In this document: piece after piece, positions 1 through 8,227 of the stretch | Layout of the letters: the number at the start of each line of letters is the position of its first letter | Numbering within the stretch: position 1 is the first letter of the stretch | Assembly (NCBI GenBank): GCA_905618885.1 | Contig: CAJQTC010000011.1 | Coordinates: forward strand, 1-46,019 | From: an uncultured Pelagibacteraceae bacterium | GTDB lineage: Bacteria; Pseudomonadota; Alphaproteobacteria; Pelagibacterales; Pelagibacteraceae | DNA: 46,019 bases | Direction of reading: 5' to 3' | The notes under the pieces: generated by a model | Databases searched by the model: none | What the model was told of the DNA's origin: nothing | Seen by the model: the letters and a program-made list of their open reading frames with translations, nothing else | Made by a program: the position numbers and the translations under genes

Positions 1-35
1 ATTAAATTATTTAATCACTTCTAAATAGATTAAAG

Positions 36-1115
36 TTATAATTTTAACCCCGGACCTTTTAGGTATTTAGCATCAGGGTCTAAAGGCCATCTTGATTTAG
101 CAATAAAATCTAAATTATTGAATAGTTTTTTTTTATATCTTTTGATTCCTGCCCAGGCAATCATGGCAGCATTATCTCCGCAAAACTTTAGGTTGGGAAA
201 AAAAGGAACAAAATTCATTTCTGTACAAACTTTAGTTAAATTTTCTCGAATAGACTGATTGGCAGCAACACCTCCAGCTATAATAAAAGATTTTTTTCCT
301 ATTAAAGAAGTCTTAACTTCAAATTGTTTCATTGCTACTTTTGTTTTTTTTACTAAAATATTATTTACAGTGTGTTGAAAAGATGCAGCAAGATTATATT
401 TTAGTTGTTGGTCACCGTTAATATTTTTACTTTCTCTTAAGACAGCTGTCTTGAGACCCGCAAAAGATAAATTACATCCTGCTCTATTAATGATCGGTTC
501 AGGTAATTTATAAAAAGTTTTATCGCCTAGTTTTGAAAACTTTTCAATATTAGGACCACCAGGGTATCCTAAGTCTAACATTTTTGCAGTTTTATCAAAT
601 GCCTCACCTAATGCATCGTCAATAGTTGTACCGAGTTGCTCGTATTCCCCAATATCTTTAACTATCAAGTATTGCGTATGACCACCAGAAATTAATAAAA
701 GTAAATATGGAAATTCTATTTTATTTTCTAAACCCGGACTCAAAGCATGCCCCTCAAGATGGTTCACAGCAATAAAGGGTTTACTTGCAAAAGCTGCTAT
801 AGATTTCCCTATGTTTAGACCTACTGTTAGACAAACGATTAAACCAGGACCGGCTGTTGCAGCCAAACCATCCATATCATCAATTTCTAGTTTGCTTTCT
901 ATTAATGCTCTATTAATAATAAAATCTATATTTTCAACATGAGATCTTGCAGCAAGTTCAGGCACCACACCGCCAAATTTTTCATGTTCTTTTATTTGAC
1001 TAGAAACAATATTTGATAGTATTTTCGCAGTACCATCATCATTTTCTTGAATTACTGCTGCTGCAGTTTCATCACAACTAGTTTCTATTCCTAAAAAAGT
1101 AATTTTTTTTTTCAT
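36..1115 (-). CDS. tsaD: tRNA N6-adenosine threonylcarbamoyltransferase TsaD
   Basis: TsaD transfers the threonylcarbamoyl group to A37 of ANN-decoding tRNAs, working with TsaB/TsaE in the cytoplasm. The 359-residue product has the family opening FLGIETSCDETAAA, the metal-binding HLEGH motif (His119 and His123), the ISGGHTQ segment around residue 142 and a C-terminal GGVAAN segment typical of the ASKHA-fold Kae1/Gcp family. Length is normal. It is transcribed away from hemC with about 60 bp between the two starts, which must hold both promoters. The tsaD-hemC neighbourhood is common in alphaproteobacteria. No SD-like sequence is obvious before the ATG. Confidence 0.97.
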   Translation of the reverse strand: MKKKITFLGIETSCDETAAAVIQENDDGTAKILSNIVSSQIKEHEKFGGVVPELAARSHVENIDFIINRALIESKLEIDDMDGLAATAGPGLIVCLTVGLNIGKSIAAFASKPFIAVNHLEGHALSPGLENKIEFPYLLLLISGGHTQYLIVKDIGEYEQLGTTIDDALGEAFDKTAKMLDLGYPGGPNIEKFSKLGDKTFYKLPEPIINRAGCNLSFAGLKTAVLRESKNINGDQQLKYNLAASFQHTVNNILVKKTKVAMKQFEVKTSLIGKKSFIIAGGVAANQSIRENLTKVCTEMNFVPFFPNLKFCGDNAAMIAWAGIKRYKKKLFNNLDFIAKSRWPLDPDAKYLKGPGLKL

Positions 1116-1176
1116 TAATTTACGAACTCAATATAAGAATAGTATAAAATAGAATTCTTAAAAATATAAATTAATA

Positions 1177-2097
1177 ATGAAAAAAATTGTAATTGGAGCA
1201 CGTGGTAGTAAACTTTCTTTAGCTTACGCAGATAAAGTAAAAAAACTACTATTAGAAAGAGAACCTAATATGACCAATAACCTTATTGAAATTCAAAGTA
1301 TTACAACCTCAGGGGACATATTTCACGATAAAAAACTTTCAGAAATTGGTGGAAAAAATTTATTTTGTAAAGAAATTGAGGAGAGTCTCTCAAAAAAAAA
1401 AATAGATATTGCAGTACATTCTTTAAAAGATATGGCCTCTGAAGAAATAGAAAGCTTAAATATTGCTGCTTATATTGAGAGGAATGATCCAAGAGATGTT
1501 TTTATTAGTTTTAAATTTAACAATATTAAAGAACTAAAAAATAAAGTTATAGGATCAAGTTCTAGAAGAAGAGACCTGCAATTAAAAAAACTTAATAAAA
1601 ATATATTAATTAAGAATATTAGAGGAAATATTGACACAAGAATTAAAAAACTTAAAGATGGTCTTTACGATGGTATTGTTCTTGCTTCAGCTGGTGTTAA
1701 AACTTTAAAATTGGAAGAAAATATAAAGCACATTTTCCCCTTTAAAGAAATGTTGCCTGCCGTCGGTCAAGGGACTATCGCTACACAGTGCCGTAGAGAA
1801 GATGTTAATATGAACAATTTGTTAGCTAAAATTGATCATAAAAAAACAAGGCAATGTGCAGTAGCAGAAAGAAGTCTTCTTAAAGCGATTGGTGGAGATT
1901 GTGATACTGCAGTTGGCGGTTTAGCTACAATAGAAAATAATAAACTTACTCTTTATGCCCAACTATTCTCCGATGATGGAGTAAATATTTTTAATTACAA
2001 GAGGACAGGAAGCAAAGAAGAAGGATTTAATATTGGGAAATTAGTTGGAGTAGAACTTTTAAAACAAGCGGGAACTAATTTTAAAAAAAAAAAATGA
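1177..2097 (+). CDS. hemC: Porphobilinogen deaminase (hydroxymethylbilane synthase)
   Basis: This cytoplasmic enzyme polymerises four porphobilinogens into hydroxymethylbilane for haem synthesis. The protein (306 aa, normal length) has the ARGSKLSLAYA start, the VHSLKDM substrate-binding motif, the SSRRRDLQL arginine cluster and the cofactor-loop cysteine Cys242 in GGDCDTAVGG, which should carry the dipyrromethane cofactor. It heads the operon hemC-hemD-mscS-yggT-folD. The last four codons before TGA are a run of 12 A (2083-2094) that also supplies the A of the hemD start codon, so the stop and the next start overlap as ATGA. Haem made here is also needed by the ccm genes downstream in the window. 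Confidence 0.97.
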   Translation: MKKIVIGARGSKLSLAYADKVKKLLLEREPNMTNNLIEIQSITTSGDIFHDKKLSEIGGKNLFCKEIEESLSKKKIDIAVHSLKDMASEEIESLNIAAYIERNDPRDVFISFKFNNIKELKNKVIGSSSRRRDLQLKKLNKNILIKNIRGNIDTRIKKLKDGLYDGIVLASAGVKTLKLEENIKHIFPFKEMLPAVGQGTIATQCRREDVNMNNLLAKIDHKKTRQCAVAERSLLKAIGGDCDTAVGGLATIENNKLTLYAQLFSDDGVNIFNYKRTGSKEEGFNIGKLVGVELLKQAGTNFKKKK

Positions 2098-2801
2098 ATA
2101 TTTTAATTACAAGACCACTTATCGATGCCGAAGACTTAATGGAGAGCTTTTTTAACGATGGACACAAAATTATTCATTTACCTACTTTAAAAATTTTATC
2201 AGCTAATATAGATCCAATTAACCCAAATAATTTTGATGCTTTTATTTTTTCTAGTGCAAATGCAATTAGAAATCTTAAATTAATTAATATAAATAAAAAT
2301 TTACACTGTTTTTGTGTTGGCTCTATTACAGAAAAAATTGCAAGACAATCTGGTTATATTAACACTTCTTCTGCAGGTGGAACGGTTAATGCATTAAAAA
2401 ATCTAATAATGATTTCAGATAAAGTAAATAAAAACTCTAAAATTGCATATTTTTGTGGAGATAACATTTCGTACGATTTAGATTCTGAATTAAAAAAAGA
2501 AGGATTAAAAATAAAAAAAATAATTAATTATTATTCTGAAATCATCACTGATTTAAATACAGAAAATAAAAAATTGATAGAGCGTTATCCACCCGATTTT
2601 GTCTATATATACTCTTCTCGAAGTGCAGAGAGTTTTATTTCTATAGCCAAAAACTACTCTTTAATAGGATTAATGACACAATCTATTATTATGTGTATAA
2701 GTGAAAAAGTTGCCGATATTTTTAGATCTCAAGGATGGAAAAAAATAGAAATTTTTAATCCTGGAAACGAATTGTCAAAATTAGAAAGTTTAAGCCAATG
2801 A
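2094..2801 (+). CDS. hemD: Uroporphyrinogen-III synthase
   Basis: HemD closes and inverts hydroxymethylbilane to uroporphyrinogen III, the step after HemC. The 235-residue product starts MNILITRPLIDAEDL, typical of the family (ILxTRP), contains FDAFIFSSANAIRN in the first domain and VYIYSSRSAESF in the second, matching the two-lobed HemD fold. HemD is poorly conserved, so identity also rests on its position: it overlaps hemC by 4 nt (ATGA) and the next gene by 4 nt. In many alphaproteobacteria hemD is followed by a mitofilin-like gene and hemY; here an MscS-type channel follows instead. Confidence 0.9.
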   Translation: MNILITRPLIDAEDLMESFFNDGHKIIHLPTLKILSANIDPINPNNFDAFIFSSANAIRNLKLININKNLHCFCVGSITEKIARQSGYINTSSAGGTVNALKNLIMISDKVNKNSKIAYFCGDNISYDLDSELKKEGLKIKKIINYYSEIITDLNTENKKLIERYPPDFVYIYSSRSAESFISIAKNYSLIGLMTQSIIMCISEKVADIFRSQGWKKIEIFNPGNELSKLESLSQ

Positions 2802-3880
2802 ATATATTAGAAAATTTTAAAGATTTATTCTTAGATGTTTGGAAAGACGGAGTGTCTGGAATAAACATTTCAGAAATAATAATAGCTTTAGCAATTTTTA
2901 CTTTCTTCCTTTTTCTGAGAGGGGTATTTTCAAAATTTGTTGTTAAAAAATTAGAGAAGTATGTTTCTAAATCAACTAATGGTTTCGATAACTCTCTCGT
3001 GTATTCAATGGAAGGGCCCGCAAAATTTTTCCCAATCGTACTGGGATTTTTTATTTCAACAAGCTATTTAACTGTGGAAAGTGGTATCGTCGATGTAATT
3101 AATAGATCTTTAATTACTATATTGATTTTTTGGACTTTTCATCAAGTTATCGAACCATTTTCTGCAGTTGTTAAATTAGCAGGAGGTCTACTGTCCAGAG
3201 ATTTAATTAATTGGATTATTAAAGCAATAAAGGTATTAATTTTAGTCTTAGGATTTGCTGCTGTATTAGATCTCTGGGGAATAAAAATTGGCCCAATTAT
3301 CGCTGGACTAGGTTTATTCGGTGTGGCTGTCGCTTTAGGAGCTCAAGATTTGTTTAAAAATTTAATTTCTGGCATATTGGTACTAGTTGAAAGAAGGTTT
3401 CAAGTTGGTGACTGGATTTTTGTGGAAGGAGTAATTGAGGGAACGGTAGAAAATATTGGCTTCAGATCTACTGTGGTGAGAAGATTTGATAAATCTTTGG
3501 CAACAATTCCAAATTTTCAATTTGCAGAAAGAGCTGTAATTAATAATTCACAAATCACGAATAGAAGAATTAATTGGATAATTGGAGTCGAATATCGAAC
3601 CACGGGTGAACAGCTAAAAAATATTAAAGATCAAATAGAAAATTACATAAGAGGTAACAAAGATTTTGCTGTAAATGATAATGCAATCTTATCTGTTAAG
3701 ATCGATCAATTTGCTGCTAGTTCAATCGACATAAAGTTAATATGCTTTACTAAAACTAAGCAGTACCAGGAGTGGATGAACGTTAAGGACACTCTTGCCT
3801 TAGAAGTGAAAAATATTGTCGAAAAAAACAAAGTTTCTTTTGCTTTTCCGAGTACTTCAATTTACGTAGAAAAAAATTAA
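2798..3880 (+). CDS. MscS-family small-conductance mechanosensitive channel
   Basis: Likely inner-membrane channel that opens on hypo-osmotic stress. The 360-residue protein has an N-terminal hydrophobic helix (about residues 24-46), further hydrophobic helices near 75-115 and 138-160, and then the MscS pore-lining helix GLFGVAVALGAQDLFKN, with its Gly/Ala-rich TM3, followed by the beta-domain sequence GDWIFVEGVIEGTVENIGFRST. The C-terminal cytoplasmic domain is short. It lies in the hem operon (ATGA overlap with hemD; its TAATG overlaps the yggT start), so it is probably cotranscribed without a functional link to haem. MscS family membership is clear; ion or osmolyte preference is not visible. 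Confidence 0.92.
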   Translation: MNILENFKDLFLDVWKDGVSGINISEIIIALAIFTFFLFLRGVFSKFVVKKLEKYVSKSTNGFDNSLVYSMEGPAKFFPIVLGFFISTSYLTVESGIVDVINRSLITILIFWTFHQVIEPFSAVVKLAGGLLSRDLINWIIKAIKVLILVLGFAAVLDLWGIKIGPIIAGLGLFGVAVALGAQDLFKNLISGILVLVERRFQVGDWIFVEGVIEGTVENIGFRSTVVRRFDKSLATIPNFQFAERAVINNSQITNRRINWIIGVEYRTTGEQLKNIKDQIENYIRGNKDFAVNDNAILSVKIDQFAASSIDIKLICFTKTKQYQEWMNVKDTLALEVKNIVEKNKVSFAFPSTSIYVEKN

Positions 3881-4170
3881 TGAATTCTATAATTATTTTA
3901 CTTAATGATATTGTTAGACTCTACATTTGGGTTTTAGTTATTAATGCAGCAGCAAGTTGGTTAGTAGCTTTTAATATTATTAACACAAGTAATCGTTTTG
4001 TTTACTCAGTTCTAGAAATTTCACACAAATTAACTAACCCACCGCTAAAGATTATTCGAAGCTTTATGCCAAATCTGGGCACGGTAGATATTTCACCAAT
4101 AGTGCTTATTTTAGCTTTAGTCTTTTTAAGAAATTTTATTAATGAAATATTTTATAAAGTTGCACTTTAA
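3880..4170 (+). CDS. YggT family membrane protein
   Basis: A 96-residue membrane protein with two hydrophobic segments (about 3-25 and 65-90) joined by a loop carrying the YggT signature SHKLTNPPLKIIRSFMPNLGTVDISPIVL. YggT-family proteins are linked to cell-shape or envelope stress and to ion tolerance, but the molecular role is unsettled. The start overlaps the previous stop by one base (TAATG) and folD follows after 2 nt, so it is translated as part of the hem-folD operon. Confidence 0.9.
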   Translation: MNSIIILLNDIVRLYIWVLVINAAASWLVAFNIINTSNRFVYSVLEISHKLTNPPLKIIRSFMPNLGTVDISPIVLILALVFLRNFINEIFYKVAL

Positions 4171-4172
4171 GA

Positions 4173-5009
4173 ATGATATTAGACGGAAAAAAAGAAGCAG
4201 CGCTATTAAGAGAAGAAATTAAAAAAGAAATTTTAGAAATTAAAAAAAAAACTAATCAATCCCCAGGCTTATCCGTCATTCTAATTGGTGATTTTGCACC
4301 AAGTCAAATTTATGTCAAAAATAAAGAAAAAAACTCTAAAGAAGTCGGAATTACTTCTGAAGTTATTAAATACTCAAAAGAAGTTAAAGAATCAGAAATT
4401 TTAGAAAAAATTGAAGAACTTAACAACAATAACAGCGTTTCTGGAATTCTTGTCCAATTACCTTTGCCCGCTCATATAAGTAAAGAAAAAATCATAAATG
4501 CAATCAAACCTTCTAAAGATGTAGATGGATTTCATCCAATGAATGTTGGAAACCTTTCGTCAGGATATAAAGCTATAATCCCCTGCACGCCTTTAGGGTG
4601 TTTATTATTAATCAAAAAAGCAGAAAAAAATTTAACAGGTAAACATGCCGTCATAATTGGAAGGTCCAATCTAAATGGTAAACCTATAGCGCAACTTCTT
4701 CTTAAAGAAGACTGTACGGTTTCAATAGTTCATTCAAAAACTAAAGACTTGAAGTCAGAGTGTCAGAAAGCTGATATTTTAATTGCAGCAGTTGGTGTTG
4801 CAAATTTAGTCAAGGGAGATTGGGTAAAAAAAGATTCTATTATTATTGATGTTGGTATAAATAAAGTTGCAGATAAAATAGTAGGAGACGTTGACTTTGA
4901 ACAAGTTAAAAACAAAGTTAAAGCTATAACTCCAGTGCCTGGCGGCGTAGGCCCAATGACTATTGCATGTCTTCTAAAAAATACTTTAGATTGCTTTAAA
5001 GCTCGTTAG
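4173..5009 (+). CDS. folD: Bifunctional methylenetetrahydrofolate dehydrogenase / methenyl-THF cyclohydrolase FolD
   Basis: FolD interconverts 5,10-methylene-THF and 10-formyl-THF, supplying one-carbon units for purines, formyl-methionine and C1 oxidation, which is prominent in SAR11. The 278-aa protein carries the catalytic-lysine region YVKNKEKNSKEVGI, the PLPAHI loop, KDVDGFHPMNVG, the Rossmann segment GRSNLNGKPIAQLL and the C-terminal TPVPGGVGPMT signature. Length is normal. It is the last gene of the plus-strand operon, and its final 14 nt overlap the 3' end of the convergent psiE-like gene. Confidence 0.97.
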   Translation: MILDGKKEAALLREEIKKEILEIKKKTNQSPGLSVILIGDFAPSQIYVKNKEKNSKEVGITSEVIKYSKEVKESEILEKIEELNNNNSVSGILVQLPLPAHISKEKIINAIKPSKDVDGFHPMNVGNLSSGYKAIIPCTPLGCLLLIKKAEKNLTGKHAVIIGRSNLNGKPIAQLLLKEDCTVSIVHSKTKDLKSECQKADILIAAVGVANLVKGDWVKKDSIIIDVGINKVADKIVGDVDFEQVKNKVKAITPVPGGVGPMTIACLLKNTLDCFKAR

Positions 5010-5382
5010 TTTTCTTACTATCTATTTTAAGATATTTACTATTTCTAAACCTTACTACAACTGTAGCGATAGACACGATTAGTATTGCAAGTGCTATATA
5101 AATTAAGTTTGCAGGGTCACTATTTTTGTCTTGAAGAATTATATATCTAGCAAGAGCAGTAATTGCGATTACAAGAGGATAGGTAATTCTTACCGCTCTA
5201 GTTTCCCAATATGATCTGACCAAACCAAGAACTTCTATGTAAATAAACATTAACAATAAATCAGCTAATCCAATAGTTTTTGTTTCATACATAACCGACA
5301 GTTCTACAAAGAACGCAATTATAGTCGCCACTAAAACGGCAAGTACTGCAACTAATTGAATATTTCGAATCGCTGAATTCAT
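4996..5382 (-). CDS. PsiE-like phosphate-starvation-inducible membrane protein
   Basis: A 128-residue protein with four predicted membrane segments (approximately 8-28, 38-56, 68-85 and 95-113) and the pattern LLLMFIYIEVLGLVRSYWE with RITYPLVIAITALARYIILQ, which resembles PsiE (phosphate-starvation-inducible E). The biochemical function of PsiE is unknown. It sits downstream of argG on the same strand (21 nt apart) and its 3' end overlaps folD by 14 nt tail to tail. I infer the family from motif recall; no Pho-box search was possible. Confidence 0.75.
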   Translation of the reverse strand: MNSAIRNIQLVAVLAVLVATIIAFFVELSVMYETKTIGLADLLLMFIYIEVLGLVRSYWETRAVRITYPLVIAITALARYIILQDKNSDPANLIYIALAILIVSIATVVVRFRNSKYLKIDSKKTNEL

Positions 5383-5403
5383 ATAAATAAACTTATCAGA
5401 CTT

Positions 5404-6585
5404 TTAAGATTTATTTAACTGTTTTGAATGAAATTTAATAAACTTTTCTATTCTAGTTTTATTAAACGTCTTATTTTCCTCAAATGATACTTGTTCCATC
5501 GAATAAGCCTTGCTTGATGTACGTCTAGACATAATTGTTATATTGCCTTTATAGACCTTAAGAACAACAACGCCATTAACTTTATTTTTATTTTTATCTA
5601 TAATTTTTTGTAAATTAATTCTTTTTTTTGAAAACCAGTAGCCATTATAAACAAGCTCAGCATAAGCCACCATAACTCTTTCTTTTTTGTGCATTGTTTC
5701 TTTATCTAATGTGACTGATTCCATAGCTCTATGAGCATCATACAATATAGTTCCTCCTGGTGTTTCGTAAACACCTCTTGATTTAATTCCTATAAATCTA
5801 TTCTCAACCAGATCGACTCTACCCACTCCATTTTTACCTGCAATTTGATTTAATTTTTCTAATAAGTTCGCGGGGGTAAGTTTTTTTCCATTTACTGAAA
5901 CAGGTTCACTATTTTTGAAAGCAATTTTAACAATTGTTTTTTTATTTGGGGCGTTTTCGGGAGAGATTGTTCTTTGAAAAATAAATTCTGGTGCTGAATT
6001 TTTGGGATTTTCTAAAGCCTTACCTTCTGTTGATGTATGAAAAAGGTTATCATCTACTGAAAAAGGAGGTGCTCCTTTCTTATCTTTAGGTATTGGAATA
6101 TTATTTTTCTTTGCATATTTGATTAAATCTGTTCGTGAAGCTAGGTTCCATTCTCTCCATGGCGCAATAACTTTTATTTTTTTTCCAAAAAAAGCATAAC
6201 CTAACTCAAATCTAACTTGATCATTTCCTTTGCCCGTAGAACCATGAGATACAGCATAAGCACCATATTTTTTTGCTATTTCAATTTGTCTTTTTGCTAT
6301 TAAAGGTCTTGCGATAGAGGTTCCCAACAAGTAGGCGCCTTCATATAAAGCGTGTGCTCTCAACATAGGAAATACGTAGTCCTTAACAAAAATGTTTTTA
6401 AGATCTTCAATAATTATTGTTTTAACACCAAGTCTTTTTGCGTTTCTAATAATTTTTTTCTTATCAATAACTTGACCAATGTCAGATGTGTAAGCAATAA
6501 TTTCTGCTTTATAGTTTTCTTGTAACCATTTTAAAATTATCGAAGTATCAAGGCCACCAGAGTAGGCTAGAACTATTTTTTTCAT
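5404..6585 (-). CDS. argG: Argininosuccinate synthase
   Basis: ArgG ligates citrulline and aspartate using ATP, the penultimate step of arginine synthesis. The 393-aa product has the PP-loop AYSGGLDTSIILKWL at the N terminus, SHGSTGKGNDQVRFE (ATP/citrulline binding), APWREW and a C-terminal SRRTSSKAYS region, all standard for the family; length is normal. It follows the IalB-like gene by 7 nt on the minus strand, so the two are probably cotranscribed. argH is not in this window. Confidence 0.97.
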   Translation of the reverse strand: MKKIVLAYSGGLDTSIILKWLQENYKAEIIAYTSDIGQVIDKKKIIRNAKRLGVKTIIIEDLKNIFVKDYVFPMLRAHALYEGAYLLGTSIARPLIAKRQIEIAKKYGAYAVSHGSTGKGNDQVRFELGYAFFGKKIKVIAPWREWNLASRTDLIKYAKKNNIPIPKDKKGAPPFSVDDNLFHTSTEGKALENPKNSAPEFIFQRTISPENAPNKKTIVKIAFKNSEPVSVNGKKLTPANLLEKLNQIAGKNGVGRVDLVENRFIGIKSRGVYETPGGTILYDAHRAMESVTLDKETMHKKERVMVAYAELVYNGYWFSKKRINLQKIIDKNKNKVNGVVVLKVYKGNITIMSRRTSSKAYSMEQVSFEENKTFNKTRIEKFIKFHSKQLNKS

Positions 6586-6592
6586 TAATTAA

Positions 6593-7093
6593 TTAACTAC
6601 AATTTTTCTTCGCTGTTTCATACGCCTTAGAAAAACCTATCATCGAATAGTGGTCCACTGTTTGTGAACCTTTCGGTTCATTAGCTATGAGCATTATATT
6701 AGATGCTTTTTTCATTAGTTTTATAAATTTTTCCTCTCTTTTTTCGTCAGCTATCCAAGCAAAATCTTCTTTAGAAAAGAAAGTATAGTTATTTTTACCT
6801 GATTTGGCCTTTACTGTAGACATTTTATAAATATGCCCACTGGTAACACTAACTTCGTTTTTTATATTTTCCTGAGGTCTAAAAGTTACAAATAGTTTTG
6901 AGGATTCTCTTTTAAAATTTTTTGGTGATCTTGTTTTAGGTTTTGACTGTGCAAAGCAAATTTTACCTTGTGCAGTATTTGCTGTAAAAGCCTGCCAGTC
7001 TTTAAACTTCCCAGTAGAAACAGGATTGGCTGCGAAACTTTTCGATGTAAATAAAACGATAATCAAAATTAAAAATATTTTTTTTAAGCACAT
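6593..7093 (-). CDS. Secreted IalB-like (invasion-associated locus B family) protein
   Basis: A 166-residue protein with a clear signal peptide (residues 1-21, ending SKSFA) and a periplasmic domain containing FKDWQAF near the start, KICFAQSKP with a Cys, and the C-terminal signature SMIGFSKAYETAKKNC, all consistent with the IalB family of alphaproteobacteria. The two cysteines could form a disulfide. IalB is named from Bartonella invasion, but the family is widespread in free-living alphaproteobacteria, where its role is unknown; no invasion function should be inferred here. It lies between the aldo/keto reductases and argG on one strand. Confidence 0.8.
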   Translation of the reverse strand: MCLKKIFLILIIVLFTSKSFAANPVSTGKFKDWQAFTANTAQGKICFAQSKPKTRSPKNFKRESSKLFVTFRPQENIKNEVSVTSGHIYKMSTVKAKSGKNNYTFFSKEDFAWIADEKREEKFIKLMKKASNIMLIANEPKGSQTVDHYSMIGFSKAYETAKKNCS

Positions 7094-7139
7094 AATAAAA
7101 TTTTTATACTAAATTAAATTAATTTCAACGTTTTGACGA

Positions 7140-8180
7140 CTACGGCGTGGGATTAGGATTATTTGAGTGGATTAAATTAATTTTTTCAACAATTTCCTCG
7201 TTAAGCTCGATATCTGCAGTTCCAATATTTTCTTTTAGCTGTTCCATGGTTGTTGCTCCAATAATATTACTTGTTATAAAAGGTCTTGAATTAACAAAAG
7301 CAAGTGACATTTGAGCTAAAGTAAGTCCATTTTCTCTGGCTAATTTGAAGTAATCATCGACAGCCTTCTTCGCGTTATCTTCTTTGTATCTAGTCCAAAA
7401 GTTTCCAAATAATCCAATTCTAGAATTTTTTGGTATTTGATTGTCTCTATACTTTCCGGAAAGATAACCTATTGCTAGAGGTGAATAAGCTAGTAAACCA
7501 ACTTTTTCTCTACATGAAATTTCAGACATTCCAATATCATAAGCTCTATTCAATAAATTATAAGGGTTTTGTACAGAAACTATTCTTGGAAGATTTAGTT
7601 GCTCTGCCACTTCTAAAAATTTAGACAATCCCCAAGGTGTTTCATTCGAAACTCCGATGTATTTAATTTTACCTTGATCAACAAATTTTTTTAAAGCTTT
7701 TAGAACAGATTCCAAATCATTCCATTTTCCCTCACTTGAGTCGTGTTCGTAATTTCTTTTGCCAAAATAATTAGTACTTCTTTCTGGCCAGTGTAATTGG
7801 TAGAGATCGATATAATCAGTTTGCAATCTTCTTAGACTACCATCAACAGCAATAGCAATATTTTTTTCAGTATAATTTCCGCCACCATTTCTTATCCATT
7901 CAACTCCCGGCCCAACCATTTTAGTTGCTAAAATAATTTTTTCTCTTTTTTTACTTTTTGTAAACCAGTTGCCAATAATTTCTTCAGTTTTACCGTGTGT
8001 TTCTCGTCTCGGTGGAACAGCATAAACTTCTGCTGTGTCAAAAAAATTTATACCTTGCTCAAAAGAATAATCCATTTGCTCAAAGCTTTCTTCTTGAGTA
8101 TTTTGTTCACCCATATTCATTGTTCCAAGACAGATCAAACTCACGTCTATATTTGTATGGCCTAACTTTTTAAACTTCAT
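7140..8180 (-). CDS. Tas-type NADP-dependent aldo/keto reductase (copy 1)
   Basis: A 346-residue TIM-barrel oxidoreductase of the aldo/keto reductase superfamily, closest in motif order and length to E. coli Tas. The catalytic tetrad is present: Asp48, Tyr53 (AEVYAVPP), Lys87 (ATKMVGP) and His130 (YQLHWPERSTN). The phosphate-binding end contains NIIGATTMEQLKENI. Its physiological substrate is unknown. It lies 47 nt downstream of a paralogue of identical length, so this is a tandem duplication whose copies have diverged; both keep all catalytic residues and are probably functional. Confidence 0.92.
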   Translation of the reverse strand: MKFKKLGHTNIDVSLICLGTMNMGEQNTQEESFEQMDYSFEQGINFFDTAEVYAVPPRRETHGKTEEIIGNWFTKSKKREKIILATKMVGPGVEWIRNGGGNYTEKNIAIAVDGSLRRLQTDYIDLYQLHWPERSTNYFGKRNYEHDSSEGKWNDLESVLKALKKFVDQGKIKYIGVSNETPWGLSKFLEVAEQLNLPRIVSVQNPYNLLNRAYDIGMSEISCREKVGLLAYSPLAIGYLSGKYRDNQIPKNSRIGLFGNFWTRYKEDNAKKAVDDYFKLARENGLTLAQMSLAFVNSRPFITSNIIGATTMEQLKENIGTADIELNEEIVEKINLIHSNNPNPTP

Positions 8181-8227
8181 AATGCGTAATTACTTTATTT
8201 TTATTTAACACTAAAGACTTATTTATT

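Noticed and set aside
4996-5009. Tail-to-tail gene overlaps (folD/psiE, DMT/ftsY, mdh/methyltransferase) as regulatory antisense
   Set aside because: Overlaps of 4 to 14 nt are expected from genome streamlining, and nothing indicates a regulatory role.
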